64,000 nucleotides of DNA from Rhizophagus irregularis (GCF_026210795.1 NC_089430.1:930001-994000), one strand, 5' to 3'. Shown: positions 45,874 through 57,693, counted from the stretch's first letter. Numbers and translations: made by a program. Notes: generated by a model not told the origin, from the letters alone.

Positions 45874-45882
45874 CCTGTGTAA

Positions 45883-47434
45883 CGGAATTCCACTTAATGA
45901 GTTACCTTGTTCTTTCCCTTCGGATTGTAGTTCAGACATATTTAGTTACAAAGCGTAATGTATGCGGTTGTTAAAAAATGAATATACTCTCTGTTCGGCG
46001 ACTATAATCTATAAGTGGCAAGAAATCTCGATGACCGTCCGTTAAATTTTCTTGGTATAAAGATATTCAACTAATGACACAAAGTACCAAATTGTTATAC
46101 ACAGACAGAACACACGATAAACGGAAAGTAGTAGACTATTTATTCGTAGGCTCTGCTAGATGCAATAAAAATTGTGCTTGTGACCCTATTAACATAATTA
46201 AATTCTGGAGAAAATCTCTCCTGTTGATTTTAGTGCTAATCTATTTATAAAGTATAAAACGGTGACATGTCACATAGTTGCATACTGCTTATGGCATGTT
46301 ACTTCAGAATGATGGTGTGTATACAAAAAATACAACAAAATCAAACAAAGAAAAACCATTAGTATGAAATCAAGTTGCGCAACGTGTTCCATATGGGACT
46401 GATTTCTTCTCGTAGATTTGATACTTCTTGTCATAGAAGTTTTGTCCTTTATAATTTCCTTCGCTTAACTCACGCTTTAGCGCCTTACAGGGGAGCGTGG
46501 TCTGACAAATCCATCCTGCCTTTTGTTTTGCATAGGTGTAGTGTCAGTCCTTCTCATTATAGATTTGTAATACAGTCTCGTGTTTTTTATAGACTTCTGG
46601 TCGTTCAAGTTACAAATTTGTGAGGATAGTGATAAAAACTCGTGAAATTTAGAATCTTAATCGCTAATATGCTAACTGTGTTATATCACGCAATTGTGGA
46701 CACGTTTTTCGTATCCATGCGAGCTAGAAATGATCTAACATGCGGCTATCAACAATGATGCACAAAGATATATCGAAGATATTAATCGATAACACTGCAG
46801 GTTCCTTTGTGTGTTAATTCCTTCAATGAGCTAAACTAGAACAAGAATTCTCAGCTTTTTTTGGAAACAATGATGACATGAGATAAAAATATCCTTGGTT
46901 ATTCATCCGTAACTCAAAACTTCAAACGAATAAAAAGCAAACTGATGTTACATTTGGGCTTAATTCAACTGCATTTATGGTCATTGACGGCAGTAAGTGA
47001 TTCTTTACTAAGCTTATACGGGATCCCGTTTACTAGTAAGAACCCACCAGCTAAGTGAGAGGATGTATGAGTCATTACTTTTCAGTAACGATGACAAAAA
47101 TAATACTACATATATTATACTATACAATAGTTCCATATTAGTTACTATTCCTCGGTAACGACAGAAACATTTTATACAATACCATTACACGGTATGCGAT
47201 GCAGGGTCTACTTGGGTTATTACTTTTCACTACATAATATTCTATACAAGTTATCTCAATAGTTACTTCCTCGGTAATAATAGACTGGAGGTATTACTAC
47301 CTTCGTAATGAAAAATATACAGATATACCGTTGCATAATATATCGGTGCTATCCGTGTTCTGCATAAGTTTTACTCATCAATAACGATATGGAAATTGTT
47401 ACTACATAACAAGTAATGTTCCACACAATGGATA
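45883..47434. other. gene-free background
   Basis: No supported gene. The 82-codon ORF at 46375 has no recognisable motif; 46330-46455 is an inverted diverged copy of about 30290-30420. Confidence 0.6.
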
Positions 47435-47442
47435 CGTTAGTT

Positions 47443-49714
47443 TAGGGATGGTAAATTAACCGTTAATTAACTGTTAATTAACCCAATTATAATTTCTGGT
47501 CTATTATAACAAATTTTTATAATTTTTATAATTTATTTAATTAAACTTATATTTTTATTTTATATTTATCAAAATTTATTTATTATTCAGTTGCTAAATC
47601 CGTAATATTTAATTCTAACCCGAATATTCTATCATCATCATCATTATTGTTATCGTTACCAGTATTATTATTATTATTTATATCATTATTGTTATTATCA
47701 TTACGCCGATCATGTATTAATTTTCTTTTTAACCCCTTTTCGTACAACTGAAGATTTCCGTAAATATAAACCAACTTCTTAACACGTTCATTTTGCAATC
47801 GATTACAGATTTTATTATTAATAAACCCAAACGTAGAAAAATTTCTTTCAGCGGCGGCAGATGACGTTAGAATTGAAAGAATCTTAATAGCTAGTTGTTG
47901 AAGGCTACTATTTGGCCAAGATTGCCACCATACAGACGGACTAAGGTTAGTAGATGATAACCAAATCGTTTTATTATCATATGGTGAATTTTTTTGACGA
48001 AATTTTACTAATTCTGTAAACATAATCACAGATTCCTCTTGACCGAACCTTTTACTTGTGAATTCTGTGAATTCTCTATATCTCGTTGCCTCTATATCAG
48101 TATTTTTGCTTTCTTCTAAAAAACATGGATCTAACATATAAGCAGCCATCATAACAGGATGGTATGTATAATCCCACCGTTTTTGAACAAGTTGTTGAAT
48201 ATTGTTGGAAAAATTACAAGAGATTTCACTAACTCAATGCATTAATTTTTTGAAGTGAAAATAAACAGTTGAAAGAGTAGATGTGTCTGATTCAAACAAT
48301 TTTAACGCTATAACTATTGGCTCTAAAAATTTTATAATTGTGTCCAACATATCCCAAAAATTTTCTGATAATACAAAATTTCTTACTGTATTATTTATTT
48401 TTTTACAGATATCAGGATCCATTAATGTTTGTTCAAGAGCAGTTTTTGATTTTTGAAGTGACTGAAAGCAGCTAAGATGTGATCCCCATCGTGTAAGTAC
48501 TGGTAAAACCAACGCAATCTCTTTATTATAATTTTCACCTTGAATACGTTTTAATTTTGCTGCTGCTTGTACATGAGACTTAAAATAATTTACTATCATT
48601 TTAGAATTTTCAACTATGGGTTTAATTTCATTAATCTTTAAAACATCCCCAATTAAAAGATTAATAACATGAGAGTTACACCCAAGACAAACAACATTGG
48701 AATATTTTTCCTCAATTCGTCTCCATGCTGATTTCATTACACTAGCTGTATCCATAATAACAGCTGAAAATTTTTGAACACCAATAGCTTCTATTTGTTG
48801 AATAATTTCATTTAAAATCCATTCTCCTGTATGGGATTCTTCACCTGAAAATGTAGCATTAAAAAAAACTGGTTTAGGAGTACAAATGATAAAATTTTGT
48901 ACTGATTCTTGATTAATATTAGACCAACCATCAGAAACCATATAAAGAGTATTTGCTTTGGAAATTTGTTCATCAGTTTGTAATTTTACTTCATCGTAAA
49001 CATCATTTAATAAATCTCCAGCAAGTTTTCTCCTATTTGGCAACTTGAAGGATGGCCGAAGACATTTAAAAAATTGAATGACAAGCGGATTTTCAACAAA
49101 GGCAAATGGTACTCCAGCTGAAAATAATGCTTGTGCTAGTTGAAATTCAAGGTCGTCTTGTTCTTCTTCGCTTATACGATCAACGAAATTCTCAATCTTA
49201 GATGTTTTAGTTATTTTAATTCGTTTTACAGGTATATTTGTATGAGTAGTATTTGGAGTAATAGTTGGAGTGTGAATAGTGCTAGTTGTGGAACCTTGTA
49301 AATTAATATTTTTTTTAGACTTTGCATTATCCGGTGCTCCTAGACATTCTTTATCAAGATGATTTTGCATTCGTGCAGGAACAGCTCTATTCAAAACTTT
49401 AGAACAATAATTACATTGTACAGTAGGATGGGAGTTGTTTTTATTACTTTCTGTTTGGTTTTGTGTAATAATAGTCCAATGTTTCCAAACAGCACCTTTT
49501 TTTTTAGTCATTGTTAAATTGAAAAATAAAAAAAATTATTGAAAAAAAGATCGATAAAAATCAGAAAATCGGTCACGTGACTGTGATCACTTCTTTTAAT
49601 TGGCTAATTTATAATTAACCAAATTAACCGTTAATTAACCAAATTTGCTTAATTATAATTAACCGTTAATTAACCGCAGTTAATTAACCATGGTTAATTA
49701 ACCCCCATCCCTAC
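47443..49714 (-). mobile_element. hAT transposon (2272 bp)
   Basis: Ends TAGGGATGG and its inverse, with an exact 8-bp target duplication CGTTAGTT at 47435-47442 and 49715-49722. Many copies of TTAATTAACC or GGTTAATTAA lie just inside each end. One transposase gene fills the element. Confidence 0.95.
47583..49511 (-). pseudogene. hAT transposase with one in-frame stop
   Basis: One frame runs from MTKKKGAVWKHW (49511) to NITDLATE (47583), about 642 residues, broken only by TGA at 48234-48236 between KKLMH and VSEISC. In order: BED-type zinc finger (CNYCSKVLNRAVPARMQNHL), DUF659-like segment (LPNRRKLAGDLLNDVYDE, SDGWSNINQESVQNF), the catalytic region with VIMDTASVMKSAW and LTRWGSHLSCF, and the C-terminal hAT dimerisation domain (WWQSWPNSSLQQLAIKIL, SSAAAERNFSTFG). 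The tail is Asn/Asp-rich. A CGA-to-TGA change would explain the stop, so inactivation is recent. It catalyses cut-and-paste transposition in the nucleus. Confidence 0.93.
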
Positions 49715-49722
49715 GTTAGTTA

Positions 49723-50197
49723 CTATTCCTTGGTAACGATGCAAAATAATACATAGGATATCCTTAATTCCGCACGTATCCATTCCGCATGAAATAATAT
49801 TGTTTGGTAATGATTACAAATATTCTGTAATTATCACTAAATATTATCCGCTGTAATAGTTACTACTTTTATCAACGATTGTTATATAATACTGTCACAA
49901 TGTGTCTCGTCTTCATCTACGAAAGTTATTGCAATGATAGAATGCGACTGCAATTTACTATATGACAGATAAACCCTCATCACTATGGATCCTTACATAA
50001 AAATATGAACGACCTGGTCGTGAATGCTAGTTAATATAGTAAATAGATAGTAAATGGATAGAAGTAGAGCAAATAGGGCTTTTTCTCCTGACTGATTAAA
50101 TGGTAACTATATTTTGTATGTGCATTTTCGGGCTTTTTGGGTATTTCCTAAATACTAATGTTTTTAAAATTGAAGTCAGGAACCTTATTATAAATCA
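49723..50197. other. gene-free stretch
   Basis: Background DNA between the hAT element and the small spliced ORF; contains TTACTATTCCTTGGTAACGA-type phrases also found before the hAT element near 47151 and 47260. Confidence 0.5.
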
Positions 50198-50823
50198 ATG
50201 GACGATTTTACAATACTTTTAGTGAAATTAAAGGATTTGATCGACTTATCGACTGGCAATGGGAGTCCCAAGAGTAATACCTCTTCGAATAACTTTTCAT
50301 TGCCAAATTCCGACGAGTTCAGTGAGGTAGTTTAATGGTTGACGTTACTATTGGCTAGAAAACCACAATTATGTAAGCAAATATGGAAATCAATAACTGA
50401 AAAAAAAACGTACTTTCTGCTAGTGACAAAAAATCCAATGAAACAAAAGGACGAGATAGTTTTAAGATGTTGACCGAAATGATAGTACACATTTGCTTCA
50501 CAGCAAGCAACATGTTACCTGATGATGTAGAATCCACGAATACTGATGCACTGATGGAAGTTGCCCTACTGCGAGATACAAGTGAACAATTTGGAAAAAT
50601 TCTGTTAAAATGGACGGAAAATAACAAAAGGGAATATATGGATGAACTTAAATGCGAATCCCTTATCAAAATGATCAGCTCTCAGATAAACAAACCCATC
50701 TGTGATTCATCAAAATTATCACTGAAGAATAGATTAACACAACTGACAGAGGTTATCCAACAGATCTACCATCATTGTATACTACATGAAATATTAGTCG
50801 ACAACACAAAAAACAAAGTATGA
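50198..50823 (+). CDS. possible small spliced gene of unknown function
   Basis: Three exons, 50198-50326, 50359-50372 (14 nt) and 50424-50823, join in frame to 180 residues (543 nt with stop). Introns are GTAGTT...GGCTAG (32 nt, short with a weak donor) and GTAAGC...TGCTAG (51 nt). The protein starts MDDFTILLVKLKDLIDLS and looks helical throughout (MLPDDVESTNTDALMEVALL, NRLTQLTEVIQQIYHH); no signal peptide or known domain. The in-frame joining of three pieces supports reality, but codon evidence is thin and the first intron is doubtful. A decayed transposon ORF is the alternative. Confidence 0.4.
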
Positions 50824-52159
50824 ATTCCCTACTTCATAATAGTGTGGCAATCAACAGGGTCATGCTGTAAAATACTGCCGAAGCAAATGGAAAAAGAAAT
50901 GACGTATTTGTCATTACCAGGACTACACCTCCTTATCCCAGAGGGTAAATGACTTTTCCGCTTCTCTGTGTTTTTGTCCTTAGTATTAACCTATGCTACT
51001 TGCCGAAAAAAATATCAGCGTACACGAGACTTATGATAATAAAGGTGGTATCGTTATCAGCCTCCTTTTGTTCCAACCTAGTATTCCTTTTATGGAATTA
51101 CGTATTCGTCGTTCAAGTGCAACTGTTCATTTTTTAAGAATCTCGCTAAATTACTTGTTTTAGTCCAACTGCAATAACCGGTTAATAAACGTATATAAGC
51201 CAGATCATGATCTTGGATTGTCTGTTCAGTGAAACTGATTATACACACAGTACGAATTCATAAGACTTTCGAATCCTACTAACATGCGTAGTAACGGATA
51301 TGTGACCTCAGGTGGAAGCCCCCATAGACAATTTTCTTCGCTTAGCTCAGAACGCCTTGCCACTCTATTGCACCTTGTTTATAACGTATAATTATTGTTA
51401 TCGACAACAAAATATTTTATGACGACGATTACATTTTTTCTAGAACGTATCCCTAGTCATTCCAGTTCTACTTCGTACCTAGAGGTACTACGTAGTATAA
51501 TCCGGATTAATTACGTTCATCAGTTATTTTTTACCATTTATCAGCATAATCAATTATGTAGAAGAATATTATGCGAAATAGTAAGATGCTTATATATGAC
51601 TTATGTTCTTACGCTTTAGTGCCTTCAGGCATAATAGTGCTCACATTTTTTACGAGACCAGCACATACGAAAATACATTAATCATGAACGCAGAAAAATC
51701 CCTGAAAGGGCTATTCCGGAAGAACTCTTCAGAGTAGCATGCATGATTTTCTGAACAGAGTAAAAGATTCTTTAGCCTGTTTCATAGGGAAAACCATGGA
51801 GGTTATTTCGTATACAATCTGTCTCTACAGTAAGAAACTTGTATATTAATATGTATGCGAGCGACATGAGAAATTTTATACAGAAGCAAAGCCCAGAAAA
51901 TCAGTCCATGGATAGACCTTCCAAACTAGAAACGTAGTTTCTAAGACTTCCTCTCGAGTTATAAACCATTTGGTTTTATGGAAAGTGAGTCGAAGAGATG
52001 GAAGAAAATACGGTCTGCATAAAAAAAACCATGATCTTGTGAAATTTTTTACCTAGTTTGGAAACATCGTATGAAGTCATCAAAGTTTAACATTTCAGAG
52101 TTATAGTATTCACCAATCTGTTTGGCATGACCTTCTACGGGTGTCTTCTGCTTTAACAG
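50824..52159. other. gene-free stretch
   Basis: Nothing supported. Short ORFs (50949, 51395) lack motifs. Confidence 0.55.
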
Positions 52160-52348
52160 AGGACGAATCAGTCGTATTTGTTATATGCAAAACGCATCCC
52201 ATTTGCTCGCACAGTATATCGGTATCGTTTACTAGTGTTATCAAGAGAGGACAGGCTTTTAACTAGTGTCACCAACAAGTACACATCTTATGCTTTAGCC
52301 GAATTCAGGGTTCGGAACAGGATATACTACATCGTCTATGGTTACTGC
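52160..52348 (-). pseudogene. continuation of a decayed ORF beyond N2
   Basis: Joining 55868 to 52348 and removing one TGC copy lets the minus-strand frame continue DDRAVTIDDVVYPVPNPEFG, then a TAA at about 52298, SIRCVLVGDTS and another TAA. It shows that N2 split a coding or formerly coding sequence. Confidence 0.45.
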
Positions 52349-55300
52349 CACTGGTCGAATGAAGGGCTACCGGGTAAATTTCATATACCCGATAGCCCTA
52401 TTATATGTTTTCGATTTTAACCTGAATGGCAGCTGATCGATCCACCCGATTTGTGACCGGTTCTCGGCGCAGATCAGGTATAAGTCATGTGACTTTCAGG
52501 TTAGAACATAACGGTAAAGTGCTATATGAATATCGGGAGAATTTCAGCAATCCGATATTTCTCCGAACTATTTATAATATTAGATGTATATTTGCTACAT
52601 CGAAACCCGAAACTTATTATTTATTCATTTATATATACTATATATTATTCATTTATTTATTTATTTAACATAATAACATATATATATATTTATTTTATTT
52701 ATTATATTTTTAAAAATTATTTTTAAAAATTCGTTAATTTATCCTATTCTATCTATCTACATTATGTTGTTAATGGTTTGGAATATTATTCCAGTTGGTT
52801 CGATTCCAACAAACAACTATTTTTCCCAAAGTTTTTATGCCAACTCTTCCGAACTATTGCCTACTAATACCAAACGAATTAAGCAGAAGATGGATATTAG
52901 ATTGTGGTGGATTAGGTTGATTTTGACTTGGTAAAATTGTGAGTGAAATATTATTTCGTTCTCTATAAAAAAAAAGAACGTTTAGTAAACGTTCTTAACG
53001 AAAAATATTAAAAAAAATAAGTTCTGGTACCTTGTGTCAATTTCATCTTGAGCGAATTACCTACAAGAAAACGAAAAAAGTAACGTTAAAAATGTTACAA
53101 AAAAAAATAGAAAAACCCTTCTATTTACCTTTCGTCCAAAGTCCAGTTCGTAATCTTGTCTGGCGTTCCTACTAAAAAAGAAAGAAACGTTAGTACGTTT
53201 CTTTAAAACAATTAAACACCATACACCGCATTATCCCATATACCTAAGTCCAGGTTCTCCCAAATTCCTAGGAGTCCGGTAATCTAAAAAACAAAAAAAG
53301 AAACGTTAATACGTTTCTTTAACATAATTAAACACCAACGCTATACACTTCCCCATATACTTTACCGGGTTCTTCCAAATTCCTAGGAGTCCGGTAACCT
53401 AAAAAAATGAAAAAAAGAAACGTTAATACGTTTCTTTAATACAATTAACGCCATACACTCCTCCCATATATTTTACCGGATTCTTCCAAGTCCGGTAACC
53501 TAAGAAAATGAAAAAAGAAACGTTAGTACGTTTCTTTAACACAATCAAACGTCATACGCCACCCATATATTATACCGAGACTTCCAAGTTCCTAGGAGTC
53601 CGGTAACCTAAAAAAATTGAAAAAAAGAACGTTCGATACGTTTCTTTAACAGCCCCCATATATCTAAATCCGATTTATTGAAAAAAAATATTTAGTTTCG
53701 ACAAAAAAACTTACCGAATTTAAATACCGAGCTCAACAAATCCTACAAAAAAAGAAAAAGAAACGTTAAAACGTTTCTTAATAAAAATAAAGTTTCGTAA
53801 CGATTTTCGTTACGAAACTTACCATTTCGACCTTAGAGTACCGGAGCGGCGGAGCCTACAGATTCTACAAAAAAAATAATAAGAACGTTAGAAACGTTCT
53901 TTGAAAAATAAAAAAAATATTGAAAGTTTGAAACTTACCCTCTCTTAGGCCTTAGCATCCCAGTCCGGTATAAAAGTCGAAGGGAGCCTACAAAAATAAA
54001 TAAAGAAACATTAGTAACGTTTCTTTAAAAAAAAAATAAAAAAAAGAATCGAAGTTTCAAAACGAAACTTCGAAACCTAACCGAAATCCAATATCCAGAG
54101 AGTATCTACAAAAAAAGAAGAAACGTTAATATAACGTTTCTTACAAAAAAAAGAATAAAAAAAGATTGTTTCGCAACGTTTAAACTTACCGTTTCGAAAC
54201 ACCGAGCCGAACACTTGAACCTACAAAAAAGAGAGAAACGTTAATATAACGTTTCTCAAAGAAAAAAATTTTTTAAGTTTCGTAACGTAACTAAACGTCG
54301 CGAAACTCACCGTCATTTCGAATTTCACAAGGCCGAAATACTTGAACCTACAAAAAAAGAGAGAAACGTTAATATAACGTTTCTTACAAAAAAATAAATA
54401 AAAAATAAGTTTCGCGTTGTGAAACTTACCATTCGAGGTTTGCCATTTCGAAGCTCCCCACTTGAACCTACAAAAAAAGAGAGAAACGTCAGAATAACGT
54501 TTCTCAAACTCTCAAAGAAAAAAATTGTAAGTTTCGCAACGCGCTGCGAAACTTACCGTTCGTTTCGTTGAAAAATGAAAAAAGATATTTTGAAGTATAC
54601 TTGAAGTATATCTTCGAAATGTCGAATTTAATTTCGTCCGTCTAAGGAGCCGCCCAAAAGAAACCGAACCTAAAAGAAAAAAAACGAAACGTTAATAAAC
54701 GTTTCGTTGAAAAAAAAACAAAAAAAAATATATTTCGAAGTATACTTCAAGTATACCTTCGAAATGTCGAGTAAGGAGCCGCCCAAAGAAGTCGAACCTA
54801 AAAAAGCAAAAAAAACGAAGCGTTAATAAACGTTTCGTTGAAAAAAAAAACCCAAAAAGAAAGACATTTTGAAGTATATATACCTTCAAAATGTCTTATT
54901 GATTTCCGTCCGTCCAAGAAGCCAAGAAGCCGCCCAAAGAAGCCGAACCTAAAAGAAAAGAAACGAAACGTTAATAAACGTTTCGTTAGTCGAAAAACAA
55001 AAAAATAATTATTTCGAAGTATACTCGAAGTATACCTTCGAAATATCGAGTTCCGTCTCCAAGGAGCTGCCCAGCCGAACCTAAAAAAGCAAAAAAAACG
55101 AAGCGTTAATAAACGTTTCGCTAGTCGAAAAAATAAAAAAATAAATTATTTCGAAGAAGTATACCTTCGAAATGTCAAATTCCGAACCTATACCTTCGGC
55201 GTTCTGGACCTAAAAAATAAAAAAGAATATTAGTGCTAACGTTCATTAAAACAAATAAAAAAAAATTTTTTGCTTACTCCGGAAGACTGGAACTAATTTA

Positions 55301-55867
55301 GATACCGGTATATGTCTTCGGCTTCCTTAAAGTCTCCAAGAGTCCGGCATTTCCTTCAAAAGAAAAGAAGTCCGGAGACTACTAAAGTGAAACTTTTTAA
55401 TCCGTTTCTGCATGTTGCAGATTATATTCCGAACGTTGGACGAGCTTGCCAGAAGTTAGAAATTTGATTTCGAGTTAAATATTTGGTTCTTCAAAAGGTG
55501 TGATAAAAATTTATTTATTTAAAGTATTGTAAGAAAAAAGTTAAAAAAAAATTAACTTTAAAGTGTAAAAAAAAAAAGTTTATCAATTAAAAAAAAGATC
55601 GAAGATTTTTGTGGGAATAGAAATAATTACATGCCGTAAATTATTCCAATGACCTATCAGACTACTGATAGGTATAATAAAATTTTCTGATATTTTAATG
55701 ATATGTCTTTAAAAAATCAGATTTTTTTCATAAAATATTATTAAACATTTCAGATTACCGATACTTGTAAATGTTTAATATTGCCTATCATGCCATATCG
55801 GGTTTCTGATTATTTCCTGATATTTGACCAATACGTTATTACCCGATATTTCATCATTTGACCAGTG
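52349..55867. mobile_element. N2: non-autonomous CACTA-like element with a microexon array
   Basis: Ends CACTGGTCGAATGAAGGG (left) and, inverted, CACTGGTCAAATGATG (right), flanked by TGC at 52346-52348 and 55868-55870. Just inside the left end is a hairpin AGGGCTACCGGGTA / TACCCGATAGCCCT. No transposase is present; the interior is the minus-strand array at 52960-55270. The termini resemble E1 (CACTGGTCGAAAT), so an E1-type transposase is a candidate source of mobility. Confidence 0.85.
52960..55270 (-). other. microexon array with structured introns (N2)
   Basis: About 19 intron-type hairpins with arms such as AAAGAAACGT and ACGTTTCTTT occur every 100-150 bp on the minus strand. Each is followed by a T-tract and TAG, and most are preceded by GTAAGT or GTATA donors. 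Well-defined exons include 55165-55209 (45 nt), 55036-55080 (45), 54884-54948 (65) and 54757-54797 (41); several end TTTCGAAG, as in N1. Donor hairpins are present (AGTTTCGTAACGA / TCGTTACGAAACT near 53791-53819; AAGTTTCGCA / TGCGAAACTT near 54530). One donor near 54611 reads AT instead of GT, and an acceptor near 54575 seems lost. The first three exons share one open frame of about 50 codons; the array as a whole does not. Confidence 0.7.
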
Positions 55868-56744
55868 TGCCCTATCATCGTTTGTCAAACTACCGGTCAC
55901 TTTAATGCTTACCTTGGGTTTAGAAGAGAAATTGACAGGTTCGAGTTGCTCTCCTATAATACAGGCGATTGTGTTTAGTTCTACGTCTGTGTCAGAACTC
56001 TTTTTGGTACTTTGAGTACTTACGTGATTAGATGAATTATTTGGCGCCGAGTTGTCATTCTCATCGTCCTCCACATTGTCTAATACATCCTCTGGGTGGA
56101 CTTCAGTGGGTGTAACATTCCAGAGGTCGAACATGTCCAAGTTTTCCCTGTCGATGGTCGAGCTGAGAGAGAGATAGGCCCAGAAGACTTGGTGGTGTCT
56201 GACATTACTTTTCATTCGTCATACGACTATAACCTGTTCTACAAATTCTAGACCATGTAACATGGTCGCTGCTTTGTATGTGGTATGTTTCCTGGAATCT
56301 GTGAAGTCATATTTTAGTACTATCTCATCAGTAGCTTGGAAGTCCGTGAAAGCCTTTTTATCAGTATGCTGCATACTATTTGTTCCTCTGGGGTCAGTTA
56401 CTGAAGAGGCTGAACTATTTTGTCTCGGAGAGTTGGCACTATTCTGGTGGGGGCATTTTGTTTTCGATGAGTTTGGATCGTTTGTTTTCTCAGTCTGCGT
56501 TTTATCTGAATTTCCCATTAAGTCGTGTATCGCATTCCCAAAAGACTATCTTTTGTAGTCTGGTATTTTTTGGGAGGTTAGACACGGGTTTATTTTTTTC
56601 GTCAGTGTTTGGTGGACCATCACCTTCTGGCTCCGTTGCTGACGGATTGGAGATGTTATCGTTTTTTACATTTTTTTCAGGGTGCTTTGTTGGACGATTT
56701 CCAGGCATGTACTTATCTAGCAAATGATTGTGGCATGTGTTCAA
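55868..56744 (-). pseudogene. decayed ORF of unknown family, split by N2
   Basis: Minus-strand reading: NTCHNHLLDKYMPGNRPTKH (56744), a frameshift near 56510, MGNSDKTQTEKTNDPNSSK, then TGA at 56219-56221 and continued frame RMKSNVRHHQVFWAYLSLSS through EVHPEDVLDNVEDDENDN to SLTNDDRA at the N2 junction. The polar, Asn/Ser-rich composition suggests a disordered protein, possibly the Gag-like ORF of an old retroelement, but no zinc knuckle or enzyme motif is visible. I do not recognise it. Confidence 0.45.
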
Positions 56745-57212
56745 TTGCCTGTCAAAAAATTTTATGTCCCCGCCTGCTTTCGAAATCTATCTATAACAGG
56801 TAGCATTGCTATGTTGGAAGCGGACGAGGAAAAAAAAATAATTATGTCTGATGCCCGTGGAAGGCGTAAATTGACAGCTTTCTTCTAGTTCAACAGAACT
56901 GTTACCGAAATATAGTTGCTGAGAAACTGCTAGGAACATGATGTGAAATGAAATTGACCACGGCAATACAAGCGAGCATTTGTTTTAGCCTATCGATTTG
57001 ATAGAATACGCAGTGTATTGTTGAGTCCAAGGAGGATCAAAACAGACCATTGACAGCACTAAATACGCAAACCTTGTGTCTATTAAGAACTCATAGTACG
57101 GTGGTGATCAGTCCTCCATTATTTCATGGAATGGGCCAAAGGCCCCTCGTTCCTCGAAAAATCATTTCCCTTGGAAGGTCCATACATGGACTGGAGATTA
57201 ATTGGTATACAA
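56745..57212. other. gene-free stretch
   Basis: No supported gene. GC content rises toward 57120, where the helicase-module block begins. Confidence 0.5.
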
Positions 57213-57312
57213 GTCGTCAGGCTGGATGTGGGAGGTGCAAGCACCACCCACCTCCAGGTCTACGACCCGTCGCAGTACCTATATGGCCCCTACGGGGCTC
57301 AGGAATCCCCTA
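57213..57312 (+). repeat. GC-rich hairpin repeat, copy 1
   Basis: About 100 bp, GTCGTCAGGCTGGATGTGGG onward, with three hairpins (GGTGC/GCACC, GGTCTACGACC, CCCCTACGGGG). It recurs at 59368-59468. Downstream (57313-57440) are scattered ATCTGTCAT and ATGACAGAT repeats. Confidence 0.8.
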
Positions 57313-57693
57313 TATCTGTCACCATCTGTCATTAACATCTGTCATATAACAATATACTAAAAAAGGATAAAATAAGGGAAAAGAGAGGAAAATACAATAG
57401 AATCAGAGAGGTATGACAGATATGACGGATATGACAGATGTTTCAGAAAAATTGGGAGAGGATATCTCCAGAAAAAAGTTTTGATTTTACCCCCAGATCT
57501 GTCATTCTGTCATAGTTCTGGGATTCAGTCTATTCATCTGTCGGAAGCAGTGAGATAGCAAACCAGGTAAGTTAGCAGGTAAGCCCCTAGAAGGTTTATA
57601 GAGCCAGTAAGACCAACCCTGTCCCGCCCCCATCAGAAAAAATAAGTAATTGAACAATGGGTATAATATAAGTAACCTATAAGGACAGATAAC

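Larger units (their letters stand above)
40362..45879. mobile_element. N1: non-autonomous CACTA-like element carrying a microexon array
   Basis: Ends CACAGGTCGAAGGGGCAATA (left) and, inverted, CACAGGTCAAACAGATGTC (right), with TAA repeated at 40359-40361 and 45880-45882. The left arm matches the E2 right arm and the right arm matches the E2 left arm, so N1 is an inverted E2 relative whose two genes are replaced by a palindrome-rich region (41480-42200) and a multi-intron unit (42241-44440). MITE D is inserted in its right arm. Confidence 0.88.

Noticed and set aside
52764-52818. tRNA-like segment with a perfect T-arm (GTTGGTTCGATTCCAAC) and partly pairing ends GTTGTT/AACAAC
   Set aside because: Only about 54 nt, no D-arm, anticodon loop of five bases and one acceptor mismatch; probably chance or a tRNA relic.
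57050-57349. 99-codon ORF with CGRCKHHPPPGLRP, also present at the end of helicase 1
   Set aside because: Comes from the GC-rich hairpin repeat read through; the shared peptide reflects the repeat, not a domain.
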